From Zoroaster sp. YZ-2022 (lineage: Eukaryota > Echinodermata > Asteroidea > Forcipulatida > Zoroasteridae), in NCBI GenBank assembly GCA_029582265.1, contig CM055816.1, positions 29,122,366 through 29,186,365 of the forward strand: a stretch of DNA of 64,000 nucleotides, given 5' to 3'. Made by a program: the position numbers and the translations under genes. Position 1 is the stretch's first letter. Each line of letters opens with the position of its first letter. This document shows positions 51,373-63,252 of this stretch, piece after piece. The notes under the pieces are model-generated. The model searched no databases. It was not told where the DNA came from and worked only from the letters and a program-made list of their open reading frames with translations.

Positions 51373-53297
51373 AAGAAAGCACATGTAGGAATACATGTAT
51401 GTACAATGTACATGAACTTTGAGAAGCAGTTTTTCCAATATTATGAATTGTGTATACAATTTAATGCCTTTTGAAAGGAATGTTGGATGGTGATTTAAAG
51501 AAAGTAAGAATACTAGTTTACCAATAGATGTTGATTTAAAGAAAGTAAGAATATTAGTTTACCAATGGATGGTGATTTAAAGAAAGTAAGAATACTATTT
51601 TACCAAAAGATGGTGATTTAAAGAAAGTAAGAATACTAGTTTACCAATAGATGTTGATTTAAAGAAAGTAAGAATACTAGTTTACCAATAGATAGTGATT
51701 TAAAGAAAGTAAGAATACTAGTTTACCAATAGATAGTGATTTAAAGAAAGTAAGAATACTAGTTTACCAATAGATGTTGATTTAAAGAAAGTAAGAATAC
51801 TAGTTTACCAATAGATGTTGATTTAAAGAAAGTAAGAATACTAGTTTACCAATAGATGTTGATTTAAAGAAAGTAAGAATATTAGTTTACCAATAGATGT
51901 TGATTTAAAGAAAGTAAGAATATTAGTTTACCAATGGATGGTGATTTAAAGAAAGTAAGAATACTAGTTTACCAAAAGATGGTGATTTAAAGAAAGTAAG
52001 AATACTAGTTTACCAATAGATGGTGATTTAAAGAAAGTAAGAATACTAGTTTACCAATGAATGGTGATTTAAAGAAAGTAAGAATACTAGTTTACCAATA
52101 GATAGTGATTTAAAGAAAGTAAGAATACTAGTTTACCAATGGATAGTGATTTAAAGAAAGTAAGAATACTAGTTTACCAATAGATGTTGATTTAAAGAAA
52201 GTAAGAATACTAGTTTACCAATAGATGTTGATTTAAAGAAAGTAAGAATACTAGTTTACCAATAGATGTTGATTTAAAGAAAGTAAGAATACTAGTTTAC
52301 CAATGGATGGTGATTTAAAGAAAGTAAGAATACTAGTTTACCAATAGATAGTGATTTAAAGAAAGTAAGAATACTACATGTAGTTTACCAATAGATAGTG
52401 ATTTAAAGAAAGTAAGAATACTAGTTTACCAATAGATGTTGATTTAAAGAAAGTAAGAATACTAGTTTACCAATAGATGTTGATTTAAAGAAAGTAAGAA
52501 TACTAGTTTACCAATGGATGGTGATTTAAAGAAAGTAAGAATACTAGTTTACCAATAGATAGTGATTTAAAGAAAGTAAGAATACTAGTTTACCAATAGA
52601 TGTTGATTTAAAGAAAGTAAGAATACTAGTTTACCAATAGATGTTGATTTAAAGAAAGTAAGAATATTAGTTTACCAATGGATGGTGATTTAAAGAAAGT
52701 AAGAATACTAGTTTACCAAAAGATGGTGATTTAAAGAAAGTAAGAATACTAGTTTACCAATAGATGGTGATTTAAAGAAAGTAAGAATACTAGTTTACCA
52801 ATGGATGGTGATTTAAAGAAAGTAAAAATACTAGTTTACCAATAGATAGTGATTTAAAGAAAGTAAGAATACTAGTTTACCAATAGATGTTGATTTAAAG
52901 AAAGTAAGAATACTAGTTTACCAATAGATGTTGATTTAAAGAAAGTAAGAATACTAGTTTACCAATAGATGTTGATTTAAAGAAAGTAAGAATACTAGTT
53001 TACCAATAGATGGTGATTTAAAGAAAGTAAGAATACTAGTTTACCAATAGATGGTGATTTAAAGAAAGTAAGAATACTAGTTTACCAATAGATGGTGATT
53101 TAAAGAAAGTAAGAATGCTAGTTTACCAATAGATGGTGATTTAAAGAAAGTAAGAATGCTAGTTTACCAATGGATGGTGATTTAAAGAAAGCACATGTAG
53201 GAATACATGTACAATGTACATGAACTTTGTGAAGCAGTTTTGCCAATATTATGAATTGTGTATACAATTTAATGCCTTTTGAAAGGAATGTTCGATA
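51373..53297. repeat. 41-bp minisatellite (~41 copies) between ~115-bp direct repeats
   Basis: GATGGTGATTTAAAGAAAGT AAGAATACTAGTTTACCAAT A repeats from about 51487 to 53185. Variant units (GATGTT, GATAGT, GATGGT, AAAGATGGT, ATATTAG) recur in the same order about 370 bp and 740 bp apart, indicating a higher-order repeat of 9 and 18 monomers. The array is bracketed by AAAGCACATGTAGGAATACA...AATGCCTTTTGAAAGGAATG at 51377-51484 and 53189-53291. Every frame is closed. Confidence 0.95.
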
Positions 53298-53936
53298 CCA
53301 AAATTCTTAACCTACACTGTATGTACAATGTTTATTCCCAAGTTCCATTAATCAGGGTCCTTGTTTCATTGTTTTGATTCAAAATGTGGCTTTAAAATAT
53401 CCTTGTAATATCCTTGTAATTTAATAAACAGACTTCATTATGAGTTGCACATTGTTCACAATCCCCTCTCCACATACCATCATGTCATGAGAACCACACA
53501 TACCAACGGTAAACCATCCAGGAGTATAGCATTAGAGTGCACTGCTGTAACCCTCACGGCCAGCTGCAGAGTCACCAGGGCACTCCAGTGTTGAACAGCT
53601 GGAGACTGGCCGAGGACGGCCTTGCAAATTATTGTTGCAACTGTACCAAGTCCCTAGCAGTTATTGAGTTAGCTCTGGGATGCTTGTGGCAAACACTGCA
53701 TGGGCACCGTGCACTGAACCACCACCAAACCAGAACACAAGTGGATCGACCAGACTTGGGCTTGTAGTTCAGGTTTCCGAGGGGGGGAATTTTGTATGGT
53801 CGGACGGTCGGTGTGTAGCTGTTGTTGTCTGCGGCGTGGAGTGGAATGCTTTTTTTGGAGATTACTGACTGAGCATTCTGTTTCAGGAAATGGTTTGAGG
53901 TGAGTTTGAAATGATTGTTATACAGGGATAGCCTTG
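53298..53936. other. Unique stretch, weak exon-like features
   Basis: A plus frame 53537-53767 (76 codons) is open in GC-richer DNA with no homology. GCATTCTGTTTCAG|GAAATGGTTTGAG|GTGAGTTT (53873-53907) has consensus acceptor and donor only 13 nt apart. Confidence 0.25.
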
Positions 53937-56300
53937 TAACTGTTATTCAAATAGAATTGCTTGGAGCTCCAAGCACACTGCATGAAAACATGATACAGTG
54001 AGACCATTGACTACTTGGAAGGGACGGTAGTGTACATGTACATTTATATGTTAAGGGGTAACTGCTCCCATACTGATGAAACCAATGGAAGACTGCCGAG
54101 AGGCATGTGTTGTTTTTGTAGGAGATAAACTTATTTATTTATAAACTGGGACGCCCACAGGCTAGTAGATGACCCTTTCTGGGGGTTTCTTGTACACACT
54201 ACATGTAGATGTACACATGTACATGGCTTTCATATGATATTGGTTGGTGTAGTGGAACATGTAGGGTTTGTCAACAAGGTAATCTTGGACTCAGTTGCAG
54301 TAATGTGTACATGTGAACAGGACATGTACACATCCACTGAAGTTGGAGCCAGTGTTAGTGCTTGTGTTCTCCACGGTTGTGTTCTATACAAAACACGTAC
54401 ATATGCACATGTACATGTATATTGTACTCTGTATAATAGCGTTCCTGGGGTTGATAGCTGTACTATCCTGATTGGGAGATACTTTTTATCCTGATTGGAA
54501 CCATGTTCTCCCAGTGAGGATACCAATAGGCCCCAGTCAGTCGGGGGGAATTCCCAGAGATGCCAACATTCCAAATTGAAAAAGAGTAATTCGCCTAACG
54601 AAAGGTTTTTGTCATGTAAACAGCTGATGAACTACGGTGCGTGTGCCGTAAACACATGTGGTTCTTTACATCGTTGGTTTCGCGGCTGGCCAAAAATTGA
54701 TACAAGGATCGTACAATCGTAATTGGACTCAATAAATCGTATAAATTACGCCCAAATCGTAAATGTTGGCATCTCTGAATTCCTTGGGTGTCAACGACAC
54801 CTTCTGCCTCGCTTACATGTACATGTATGTACGTGGAGGTTGTCGTCAACTATACTATCCTAATTGGGATATGTAACTCCATCTGATCCTTCATCATCAT
54901 AAGGAACTAATAGACAACAGTCTATCCCAAGCTGTTTCTCTCTGTTTTCTTTGCTTTTGTCTCGCCGCACATTGTCCATCTCCCACTAATTACTCCCCTC
55001 TTGAGTGTCAATATTTTTCTCTCCATGTCTCCCCCCTGTGGTCAGACTCCCCATTGGATCCGATTGTTTTCTGACTCACCCGGGGGTCCCCATCTTGAAC
55101 CCCGAGTCATGACTTGTAACCTTGGGAACCCAATGTGAGGATGCAGTCTTGGGAATGGTAGACTGTGTTTTGTGGCTATTTCACTCTCCCCTCACTACCC
55201 TGGGGGCATTATGGGGTTTTGTCCCCTACTCTGGGGGGCCCCAAATGGGATCGTATCCCACTCCATGGGCCAATTTGGGTTTTCAGTGATACATGTAGGA
55301 ACATCAAGATTGTACGACATGTATGGACCACTGCATTGCCATATACAGCATCTAATGATGTTGTTTCAACATACATGTACATGTATAGCATCACTCTTGT
55401 CTTCTACCCTGGGGGAGGGCAGACGATTTGGGTTGTATCTCCTACCGTTAGCAAAGTTATAAACGGTTAGTGCAGTTTCAGTCAGTTAACTGTCCCAACA
55501 CTAATAACTACCAAGGTTGTACAATTTACTTGTGTTAATTTGATAAATCGCGTACTTGCCAATGTATGGTTGTACCATGTACCTTCTGTGTAATCAAATA
55601 AACAGTCAAGTCACTGGAGCAATTCCATTTTTCGACAAATTTTCTTTCTGTTTTTCTACAAATCGGTGTTTATGACCAGTTCTCTCCAAAGTATTAGCCA
55701 GGGTTTGGAGATAGGGCCTCCACATTTGTTATTCTTTGAAAAACATGGTCTCCAAAAGTTTAACTTAACAATACTTTTGCATGTGTATTACAAATAAAAC
55801 AGGGTGTCCATTTAGCAAACTGGATGTCCGAAAGACACCCAAAGGTATGGCTGGCTAACACTATGGTTCTATCCTGTCTCTTTTGCTGAATCTTTGGGAG
55901 TCAGTTTGATTGCTGCCTTCCTTAGGATTCTGTCTAGACTGGAGGTTTTTGTTGTTGTTGTCACAGACAGTACTGACAAAAAACAACAACATACTGATGG
56001 CCTTGTTATGCTATCAGTTACACCTTTCATTGTTTGCCGTTTCTTGCATCACAGCTCAACCCCCCTCCCTTTCTCTCTCTCTTGAGGGGAATTGACACAT
56101 CTTCAAAGGGAGGCCAGTCAGATGGAATCTTTTCTTGTGTCAATTGAGGTATGCAGGATTCCCTAGTAAGGTCACGGAATGACTTGATTGGGGCTATTAA
56201 TGATTGCCATGGACTGATGAATTAGTCACACAGAATTGGATGTCTGTCGATAGATAAAAAATGTGTTTTGAATCTGAAATTGATCAGATTTCAACATGTT
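53937..56300. other. Unique stretch, no recognised gene
   Basis: Rich in ACATGTACATGT words (54028, 54203, 54405, 54815, 55370). 55440-55500 has CCGTTAGCAAAG...CGGTTAGTGCAG like hAT remnants. The region 55020-55280 is GC-richer. No repeat array or convincing exon. Confidence 0.4.
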
Positions 56301-56447
56301 CAAAAGTCCACTTTTCCTAATTTTGTTAAATAAAGTAGACTTTAGAAAAAATTGCAATAAAATGATAATTTCTTTCAAAAAATTATGAAATTTAAATATT
56401 TGTCATTAAAATTAAAATTTATTTCATAAAAATTAGGAAAAGTGGAC
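56301..56447. mobile_element. Small AT-rich inverted repeat
   Basis: AAAAGTCCACTTTTCCTAAT TTT (56302-56323) is inverted as AAAATTAGGAAAAGTGGACTT (56424-56444). The interior is almost pure A/T. MITE-like; class unknown. Confidence 0.6.
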
Positions 56448-56624
56448 TTATGATTAAGTCACAATACTTTTGAAAATGTTTTTCTGTTTTTTAGTTTGTG
56501 GCCCAGGTTTTTCCTCAAAGAACTCAGTATTCTTGAATTCTCAGGTTGAAATACGGACAGTGATTTTTATTAGGAATAATTCCCCACCCCACCCCTGTGT
56601 GGAGAACAGCAATACATGTACACA

Positions 56625-56850
56625 GATTAACATTTTTTGATTTCACAATATTTTACAAATCTGACTTTGCCTCAAATTTTTCATGGAAGAAGAGAAGTTA
56701 GCCACTAAGGAAAGAACGTAGCCTGTATTTTGTCCAAACCTGAAATTTCTTGTTTGTGGGGATGTGGAGAGTCTGTGAATCCTCCAAAAATTTAATATCC
56801 AGGAGGTTCAGGGGGGCTTTGTCCTCTAGACCAAAGGGAGACCCATGCCC
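56625..56850. repeat. Dispersed repeat family A, copy 3
   Basis: CAAATCTGACTTTGCCTCAA, AGCCACTAAGGAAAGAACGT, GTCCAAACCTGAAATTTCTT, ATCCAGGAGGTTCAGGGGGG. Uninterrupted. Confidence 0.85.
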
Positions 56851-57448
56851 GCTACAAAAACTTTTTTTTTTTTAGAGGATTTGTTACTTTTGTCAAATCA
56901 CACCCATGAAATTAAACTTACTTTTATCCAATTATGTTCCTGTCAAGTTTTTTTTTCTATTTTTTTTCTATACCTGTTGATAATGTCTTAATTTGTTCAT
57001 TTGTTTTGTACTCTCTGCCATTTTTTCCCTTAAGGTCAGCAAGGCTCTGTAACTCTACTAGGGTCAATACATACGCCCCCCCTTCCAACTACCTTTTCTT
57101 TTATTCTTTTCTTTCCAATATATTTCTTCATAACTATTTTTTTATGATGCACCACCACCCAACAATTCCAATGTCCCCCCCCCCCCCCTTCTCAGAAAAT
57201 TCAGTTTCACATGACTGGGATTTCGAATTGAAACCACCCTCGTAATTAGATTTTTCCCCAGCCAGAAACTGCTCTCTTTGTTCTTTGCATTTAGCCCATG
57301 GCCATCTTCATTATATCGTCAATTATCGGTGGACGTACATGTAGAAGCATTTGCTCCAAGTCCGCATTCTAAAGTCTTTGATTTATTGTACCCTTCAATG
57401 GAGATTTTTTATTTTTTTTGGTAGGAAACGGTGTTAAGTTATGTATAG
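56851..57448. other. No gene; pyrimidine-rich low complexity
   Basis: Long T/C tracts (56935-57010, 57175-57190). The 103-codon open frame here merely follows this composition. Confidence 0.4.
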
Positions 57449-57475
57449 TTTCAAGGGACAGTATCGTCATGATTA
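57449..57475. mobile_element. TTAA MITE left stub split by 4.6-kb element
   Basis: TTTCAAGGGACAGTATCGTC ATGATTA is the left end of the AGTATCGTC family. Its continuation (GAGCTGACTTTCAACGGGGC ATGGAATCGG...) appears at 62033-62145, directly after the right end of the 57476-62031 element. Confidence 0.75.
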
Positions 57476-57514
57476 GGGGTCAATTTCATAGAGCTACTAA
57501 GGAGAGAATTTTGC

Positions 57515-57640
57515 TCAGCAAATACTACTTTTGCTCAGCAAATACTTGTACTACTTTTGCTCAGCAAATACTACTTTTGCTCAGCAAATACTTGTACTAC
57601 TTTTGCTCAGCAAATACTACTTTTGCTCAGCAAATACTAC
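57515..57640. repeat. 17/25-bp minisatellite, left clean block
   Basis: TTTGCTCAGCAAATACTAC (17-18-bp step) and TTTGCTCAGCAAATACTTGT ACTAC alternate. The monomer equals the element's own subterminal TTTGCTCAGC word. Confidence 0.93.
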
Positions 57641-60360
57641 TGTTAACTGCTTTGGCTCGTAAATAGCTTTTTGCTCAGCAAATGTACTACTTTTGCTCAA
57701 CTCGTAAATACTACTTTTAACTCAGCAAATACCTTTTTCCAGCAAATACTGCTTTTTAAATACTACTTTGCTCAGCAAATGCTTGTACTACTTTTGCTCA
57801 GCAAAACTACTTTTGCTCAGCAGTTCGTACTACTTTTGCTCAGCAGATGCTACTTTTACTTCATGGATGGCTCAGCACATCGTGGATGCTACTTTTTGCT
57901 CATAAATACTACTTTTAACCAATGTCTACTTTAGCAAATGCTACTTTTAACTCAACCAAATGTTTGCTCAGCAAATCTTTTTGCTCGAGCAGATAACAGC
58001 TTTAATACTCTGGCTCATGATGCAAATACTCGATAGATTGCTTTTAACTCAATGGTACTTTTAACTCGTGGGCTCAGCTGCTTTTGCTCTGGTCACTGCT
58101 TTTGACTCGACAGATGCTGCTACTTTTGCTCAATGGTACAACTTTTGCTCGGCTGAGATGCTCTTTAATCGACAGATGCTGGCTCGCGATAGATGCTGGC
58201 TTCAATAAATGAAACTTGCTCCGCAACTCGATAGATGCTGCTTTTGCTCGACCAGATGCTTGTGACTGCTTTTGCTCGTGAATGCTGCTTTTAATCGAGA
58301 TAGCTGCTACTTTGTCACGATAGATGATTTCTTTTGTCGTGGATGCTAGCTTTTTAACTCGATAAGATGCTGGCTTTTTAACTCGACAGATGGCGTGCTA
58401 CTTTGTCGTGATGCTATTTTTAACTCAATGGATGCTGGCTCGACAGATGCTGTTTTAACAAATCGACAGATGGCGTGCTCTAACACTTCGATGAGATGTT
58501 GCTCGTGGATCGGCGTCGTACTTTGTCGATAAAGTGCTAAAGCTTTTAACTCAATGGTCAGCGTACTGCTTTGTCGACAGATGTACATTACTTTTTGGCT
58601 CAGTAGATGCTGTTTAATACCAGATGCTCTCGTGCTGCTTTTAACTCGATAGATGCTGGCGTCGACAATATGCTGCACGCTCGATAGATGCTGGCAAATT
58701 TGGCTCGACCAGATGCTGGCTTTTTAACTGGTAGCGAATGGCGTACTTTCTTTTTCTCGTAGATGCTAACTTGCAGATGCTAGCTTGCGCAAATAGATGC
58801 TTGTCTCTTTTGTCGATAGATGCTAGCTTTGGCGGTAAGATGTCTTTCTTTTGTCAGATGAATGCTTTCAACTCGTCTGGCAGATGCCAGACAATGGCGT
58901 GTTATGCTTTTGTCAGATGCTCTTTTGCTCGACAATAGATGCTGGCACGACAGATAGCGTATCTTTTAACGGCTCGATAGATGCTCTTTTGCTCAATAGA
59001 TGCTGGCTGCTTTTGACAATGGATCGTCGATAGATGCTGCTTTTAACGACAGATGGTCTTTTGGCTCGATGGATGGTCTTGCTTTTTGTCATGATTAGAT
59101 GCTGGCGCAATAAATGATGCTGTCGTAATGCTATCGACCAGATGCTGCTTTTGCTCACTCACATGGCGCTCGTGGTCTGGCGCTGGCTCCGATGATGGCG
59201 TTCTTTTTGTCGACGGATCCACTTTGTCGCGGCTTCAACTCGATGGCAATAAATCAATAGATGCTTTAATCGTGGATGCTATTTTCTTTGTATGATGCTG
59301 CTTTTGTCAAACAGATGTTGCTGGCACGGCTCGATGAATGCTGGCTTTTGTCGACATCATGCTGCTTTTGATCGATAATGAATTAACTGCTTTTTGGTCG
59401 ATGGCTCGCTCTAATTGGATGCTAGCTAACGTCGATGGATCTTGACAATAAATGATGCTGGCAGCTCGATGAGATGCTATTTTTGCTGGTCTTTGCTTCT
59501 TTTGTCGATAGATGCTCTTTAATCGTCAATAGATGCTTTTAATCGACAGATACTGGCTTTGCTCGTAGATGCGCTTTATAGATGCTGCAGCTTTTGCTCT
59601 CGATAGATGCTTTTTTGCTCGACAGATGCTTGTGCTGGCTCAATAGTGCTGCTTTTGTCAATAGATACTACTTTTGCGCAATGAATGGCACTTGCTCTTT
59701 TTGCTCGATAGATGCTACTTTGCTCGTGATGCTTTGCATCGTGTCTTTCTTTTTTGGCATAGATGCTGGCTGCTGATCGATGGCATTGTGCTAACTTTGC
59801 AACTCAGTAGCATCACTGCTTTTAACTCGACAGATGCTAGCTTTGCTCGATGTACTGGCTTTTTGCTCAGACCAGATATTTCTTTTGCGACAGATGCTAG
59901 CTTGTCGACAGATGCTGCTTTTGTCGACAGATGCTAAACTTTGTCGAATGATGCTGCTTTTGGCTCAATGATTAGCTTGCTTGCTAACCGACCAGATGCT
60001 TTGCTTCTTTTTAACTCGATAGATGCGGTATACTTTTTAATCGATAGATGCTAGCTCGGCAGATGTATTCTTCTTTGCAACTCGATAGTGCTGCTTTTGT
60101 CGACAGATGGCTTGATCGCTTCTTTTGTCGATAGATGCTGGCACTCGGCAGATGCTGTCGACCAGATGGCACATCGTCGATGCTATTTAACTACTTTGCT
60201 CGCTCGACAAATACACTGCAATGCAAATGGCTTTGTACCTACTTTGCTCAGCGTAATGGATGCTGGCTTTATGACAACACTTTCTTTGTCGTGGATGCAG
60301 CGCTGATTAGCGTGCTTTTGCTCAGCAAATAGACACTTTTGTCGTAGATGCTACTTTTTC
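57641..60360. repeat. Degenerate zone of the same array
   Basis: About 2.7 kb of scrambled units such as GCTCGACAGATGCTGCTTTT, GTCGATAGATGCTGGC and TTTTAACTCGATAGATGC. No two neighbouring units agree in length or sequence, yet all resemble the clean monomer with A-to-G-like changes and small indels. Open frames of 60-110 codons here are meaningless. Either a decayed satellite or unresolved consensus error. Confidence 0.85.
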
Positions 60361-60795
60361 AGCAAATACTTGGCACTTTCTTTTATCAGATCCTGCTTTT
60401 GCTCAGCAAATACTTGTACTTTTGCTCAGCAAATACTTACTACTTTGCTCAGCAAATACTTAGCTACTTTTGCTCAGCAAATACTTGTACTACTTTTGCT
60501 CAGCAAATACTTTTGCTCAGCAAATACTTGTACTACTTTTGCTCAGCAAATACTACTTTTGCTCAGCAAATACTTGTACTACTTTTGCTCAGCAAATACT
60601 ACTTTTGCTCAGCAAATACTACTTTTGCTCAGCAAATACTTGTACTACTTTTGCTCAGCAAATACTTGTACTTTTGCTCAGCAAATACTTGTACTACTTT
60701 TGCTCAGCAAATACCACTTTTGCTCAGCAAATACTTGTACTACTTTTGCTCAGCAAATACTACTTTTGCTCAGCAAATACTTTTTGCTCAGTAAT
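60361..60795. repeat. 17/25-bp minisatellite, right clean block
   Basis: Perfect or near-perfect TTTGCTCAGCAAATACTTGT ACTAC and shorter units, about 20 copies. All three plus frames are open for 120-150 codons because no unit contains a stop, giving FAQQILVLLLLSKYYFCSAN-type artefacts. Confidence 0.95.
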
Positions 60796-61579
60796 ATTAA
60801 ACAGAATACCAGCCAGAATGCATAATGTACATTTTAAGTAAAGACTGTTTAGGATAAAAGGGTTAAATTACTCAAGTCAGTTTTCCTTAACCTAAATTCC
60901 GTCGGGAATGGCCGATGGTCTCTGGTGGCGGCGGAAACTGGCCTCCAATCCTCACTTGCGTTCAGTATAATTATTAGGCCTACATTACATGAAATTTTAA
61001 GATTGCTGGTACAATATTTAATACATAAATTAATGGATAGTGTTGCCCTCCAACGGAGACAGTTGCTGTGTAGGAGTGGAATACTAACCAATTCAGTTCC
61101 TGTATCTCCGTCTTTGGACAATGACTACGTACTTAACCCTCCTACAATCAGTGCAATTTTTGAAACAACCCATTCAGGCCACTCCAAGCCATTAGCTGTT
61201 GCCAGTGGCCTCCTATGGTTAGTAAAATACAGCTAAAGGTGAATGGTGGAAGTATAGTTCTCTTGCCACTGGTCAGGGAGAGAAGAGAATGGGGCTGTGT
61301 TTTTTTGTGTGTCTATTTATACATGTACAATGTATAAGAATGACAGGATTACTGAGCTCTGCTAGGGATGCACAAAAGGATTAAGCACAATGTCTTTACA
61401 ATTAATTATATTAACACTGGGGGTTTTAAACCTTCCCTGGCCAGGGTAGTATTTATAAATATAACAGTTGACATTCCTTTGTCACTTAATTAATGGCAAT
61501 GGGCTATAGGCTTGTTGATGAGGAGCACTAAGCCACTGTGTGAGCATGTGTTTGGCAGCTGCTCATTGGAATTTCACTA
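60796..61579. other. Interior of 4.6-kb element, mixed
   Basis: 61135-61222 is a CCCTCCTACAATCAGTGCAA unit beginning at a TTAA. 60836-60850 (AAGTAAAGACTGTTT) is a scrap of the palindromic family. The remaining sequence is unassigned. Confidence 0.5.
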
Positions 61580-61930
61580 CAAACTGTTTGCAGTAACACC
61601 ATGGGACATTCTCAATGGAGTAGTACTTGTAATTAGTTCTGAAAAGAACTGGTGGTGTTTTAACCACCAGATCTAATTACTACACGGTGTCACGCAAACA
61701 GTCTTTACTTATCCTTTTCATGCAAAGCTACAAATATTACTACATGGTGTCACTGCAAACAGTCTTTACTTATCCTTTTCATGCAAAGCTACAAATCTTA
61801 CTACATGGTGTCACCGCAAACAGTGTTCACTTATCCTTTTCGTGCAAAGCTACGAATCTTACTACACGGTGTCACTGCAAACAGTCTTTACTTATCCTTT
61901 TCATGCAAAGCTACAAATATTGCATACATT
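61580..61930. repeat. Diverged palindrome plus 61-bp array x4
   Basis: TTTGCAGTAACACCATGGGA to GAACTGGTGGTG pairs with CACCAGATCTAATTACTACA...CACGCAAACAG, a hairpin without the hammerhead core. Its outer end, TACTACACGGTGTCACGCAA ACAGTCTTTACTTATCCTTT TCATGCAAAGCTACAAATAT, is then repeated at 61679, 61738, 61799 and 61860. Confidence 0.88.
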
Positions 61931-62031
61931 TTTTTTAAATGAAAGTTTGGCTGGTTACCAAAGAAATTCCGCTCAGCTAATTTTTCTGGTAAGCAGTTTT
62001 TTCTGCAAAGCAGCGCTATGAAATTGACCCC

Positions 62032-62145
62032 AGGAGCTGACTTTCAACGGGGCATGGAATCGGTGTCCTGTAGTTTTAAGATGAACACAGTGACTGAAAA
62101 TTACTGGCTCATTTATGCAGCAGCAACGGTAAAGATGTCCTTGTC
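62032..62145. mobile_element. TTAA MITE (AGTATCGTC family), part after insertion
   Basis: GAGCTGACTTTCAACGGGGC, GGAATCGGTGTCCTG, CAGTGACTGAAAATTACTGG and CAGCAGCAACGGTAA match 14435-14540. The right terminus is missing. Confidence 0.75.
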
Positions 62146-62385
62146 ATGCCAGGGGGTGTGATTGGGCAGTTTTGAAAAATCCACGTGAATTTTGCTAGGG
62201 ATATTGGGGCTGCTGTTGTGAACAGCGCTGGGGTGTAATCTATAGTTCTGAGCGTTTGCTTTGCTTTCCTTTATTGCTTAAATCTTTCAAATCCGGAGGA
62301 TCACAACATTGCGATTTGTAAAAATCTGAAAATCCGGAAAAATCCGGACAAATCTGGAAAAATCCGGACAAATTACACCCCTGCA
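62146..62385. repeat. Dispersed repeat family D, inverted copy
   Basis: GGGGGTGTGATTGGGCAGTT, GGGGCTGCTGTTGTGAACAG, TAGTTCTGAGCGTTTGCTTT are the reverse complement of 47690-47865, followed by GGAAAAATCCGGACAAAT steps (62330-62370). Confidence 0.8.
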
Positions 62386-62984
62386 TGCAGGGTATTATAA
62401 TCAGCTCTCTACAGTAACTGTACGTATGTAAGCTCAGTTGTTTAGTGCTCATTCTGGAATACTCCCATATCCTTGGTTGATGTGGAACCATGAAATCACG
62501 GATATTTCAATTGGTTCTGGACGAGGGTACTGAATGTGCAGAAGACCTCACAGCCCTGTCTCGCTGACGTTTTGATTGCTGTCAAAACCTTGATGGGTTG
62601 TTGTGTCGCGACATCCCCATGTTGCAACCTGTAGGCGTCAAAATGCTGTCTGAAGCTTGTTCCTCTGCAGAGTTTGTGTTTCCTTCCTCCATTTTTTTTT
62701 TCAAAAACAGGCTCAGCATGACACTGCAGGAGTGAAGGATTTGTTGGGCATTTTTGTGAAAACATTCTCGGGGAATTCCTACTGCATGTACACACGTACG
62801 TCGTCGTCTTGTATTTTGGGTTGATTTGGTTGTCTCTTATTCTTCATTGAAACTTAATCAACTTAACAGTAAAACTGAAACATTGTTTCCTTTCTGTCTG
62901 TTTGTGACCTCTATCAGAGCTTATTAAAAAGTAAAGTCTGGCCTGATCCAAGTTTTTTTTATCAGGCTAGTGTTTAGGCCAAAA
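62386..62984. other. Unique stretch; unassigned minus-strand ORF
   Basis: The minus-strand frame 62496-62795 (99 codons, with RMFSQKCPTNPSLLQCHAEP) lies in less AT-rich DNA. No splice sites or homology support it. Otherwise nothing recognised. Confidence 0.25.
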
Positions 62985-63150
62985 AAAAAATAAAAATAAA
63001 TAAATCTCCAGTTTCTGTGCTCCACGCACGTCACCATATTACCAAAAATAGAAAGAAAAAAAAAAGGCACGTCACCACACCGATTTTTAAGCCGATCTAC
63101 ATGTACAGTATGACCAGAAACCGGAGGCTTTTTTTTTGGGCCTTATCGCT
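62985..63150. repeat. Dispersed repeat family C, 3' part
   Basis: ACCAAAAATAGAAAGAAAAA, CACACCGATTTTTAAGCCGA and ATGACCAGAAACCGGAGGCT. Same order as 38300-38395. Confidence 0.75.
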
Positions 63151-63252
63151 GGTTTTGTTGGCACTGAAAAATTGAATGAAATTTCATTTCATTTCATTTC
63201 ATTGATTGATTTCACAGGTAGAAAAAACAAATAAACACAAATTTACATTAAA

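Larger units (their letters stand above)
57476..62031. mobile_element. 4.6-kb TIR element built on a minisatellite
   Basis: GGGGTCAATTTCATAGAGCT at the left is inverted as AAGCAGCGCTATGAAATTGA CCCC at 62008-62031. Subterminal GAATTTTGCTCAGC matches the inverse of GCTCAGCTAATTTTTC (61971-61986). Flanks fit the two halves of one AGTATCGTC MITE, with TAG/CAG as a possible 3-bp duplication. The interior is a 17/25-bp array, a degenerate zone, the array again, a CCCTCCTAC unit and a 61-bp array. Termini belong to the 14242 family. Confidence 0.65.

Noticed and set aside
56934..57245. 103-codon ORF rich in F and S
   Set aside because: It follows a long T/C-rich tract and has no start context, splice sites or recognisable domain.
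57671..60332. Many 60-110-codon ORFs between 57.6 and 60.3 kb
   Set aside because: They come from the degenerate array zone, where even the DNA sequence may be unreliable.
60348..60841. Overlapping 120-150-codon hydrophobic ORFs
   Set aside because: All three plus frames are open at once because the monomer lacks stops. This is a minisatellite, not a membrane protein.
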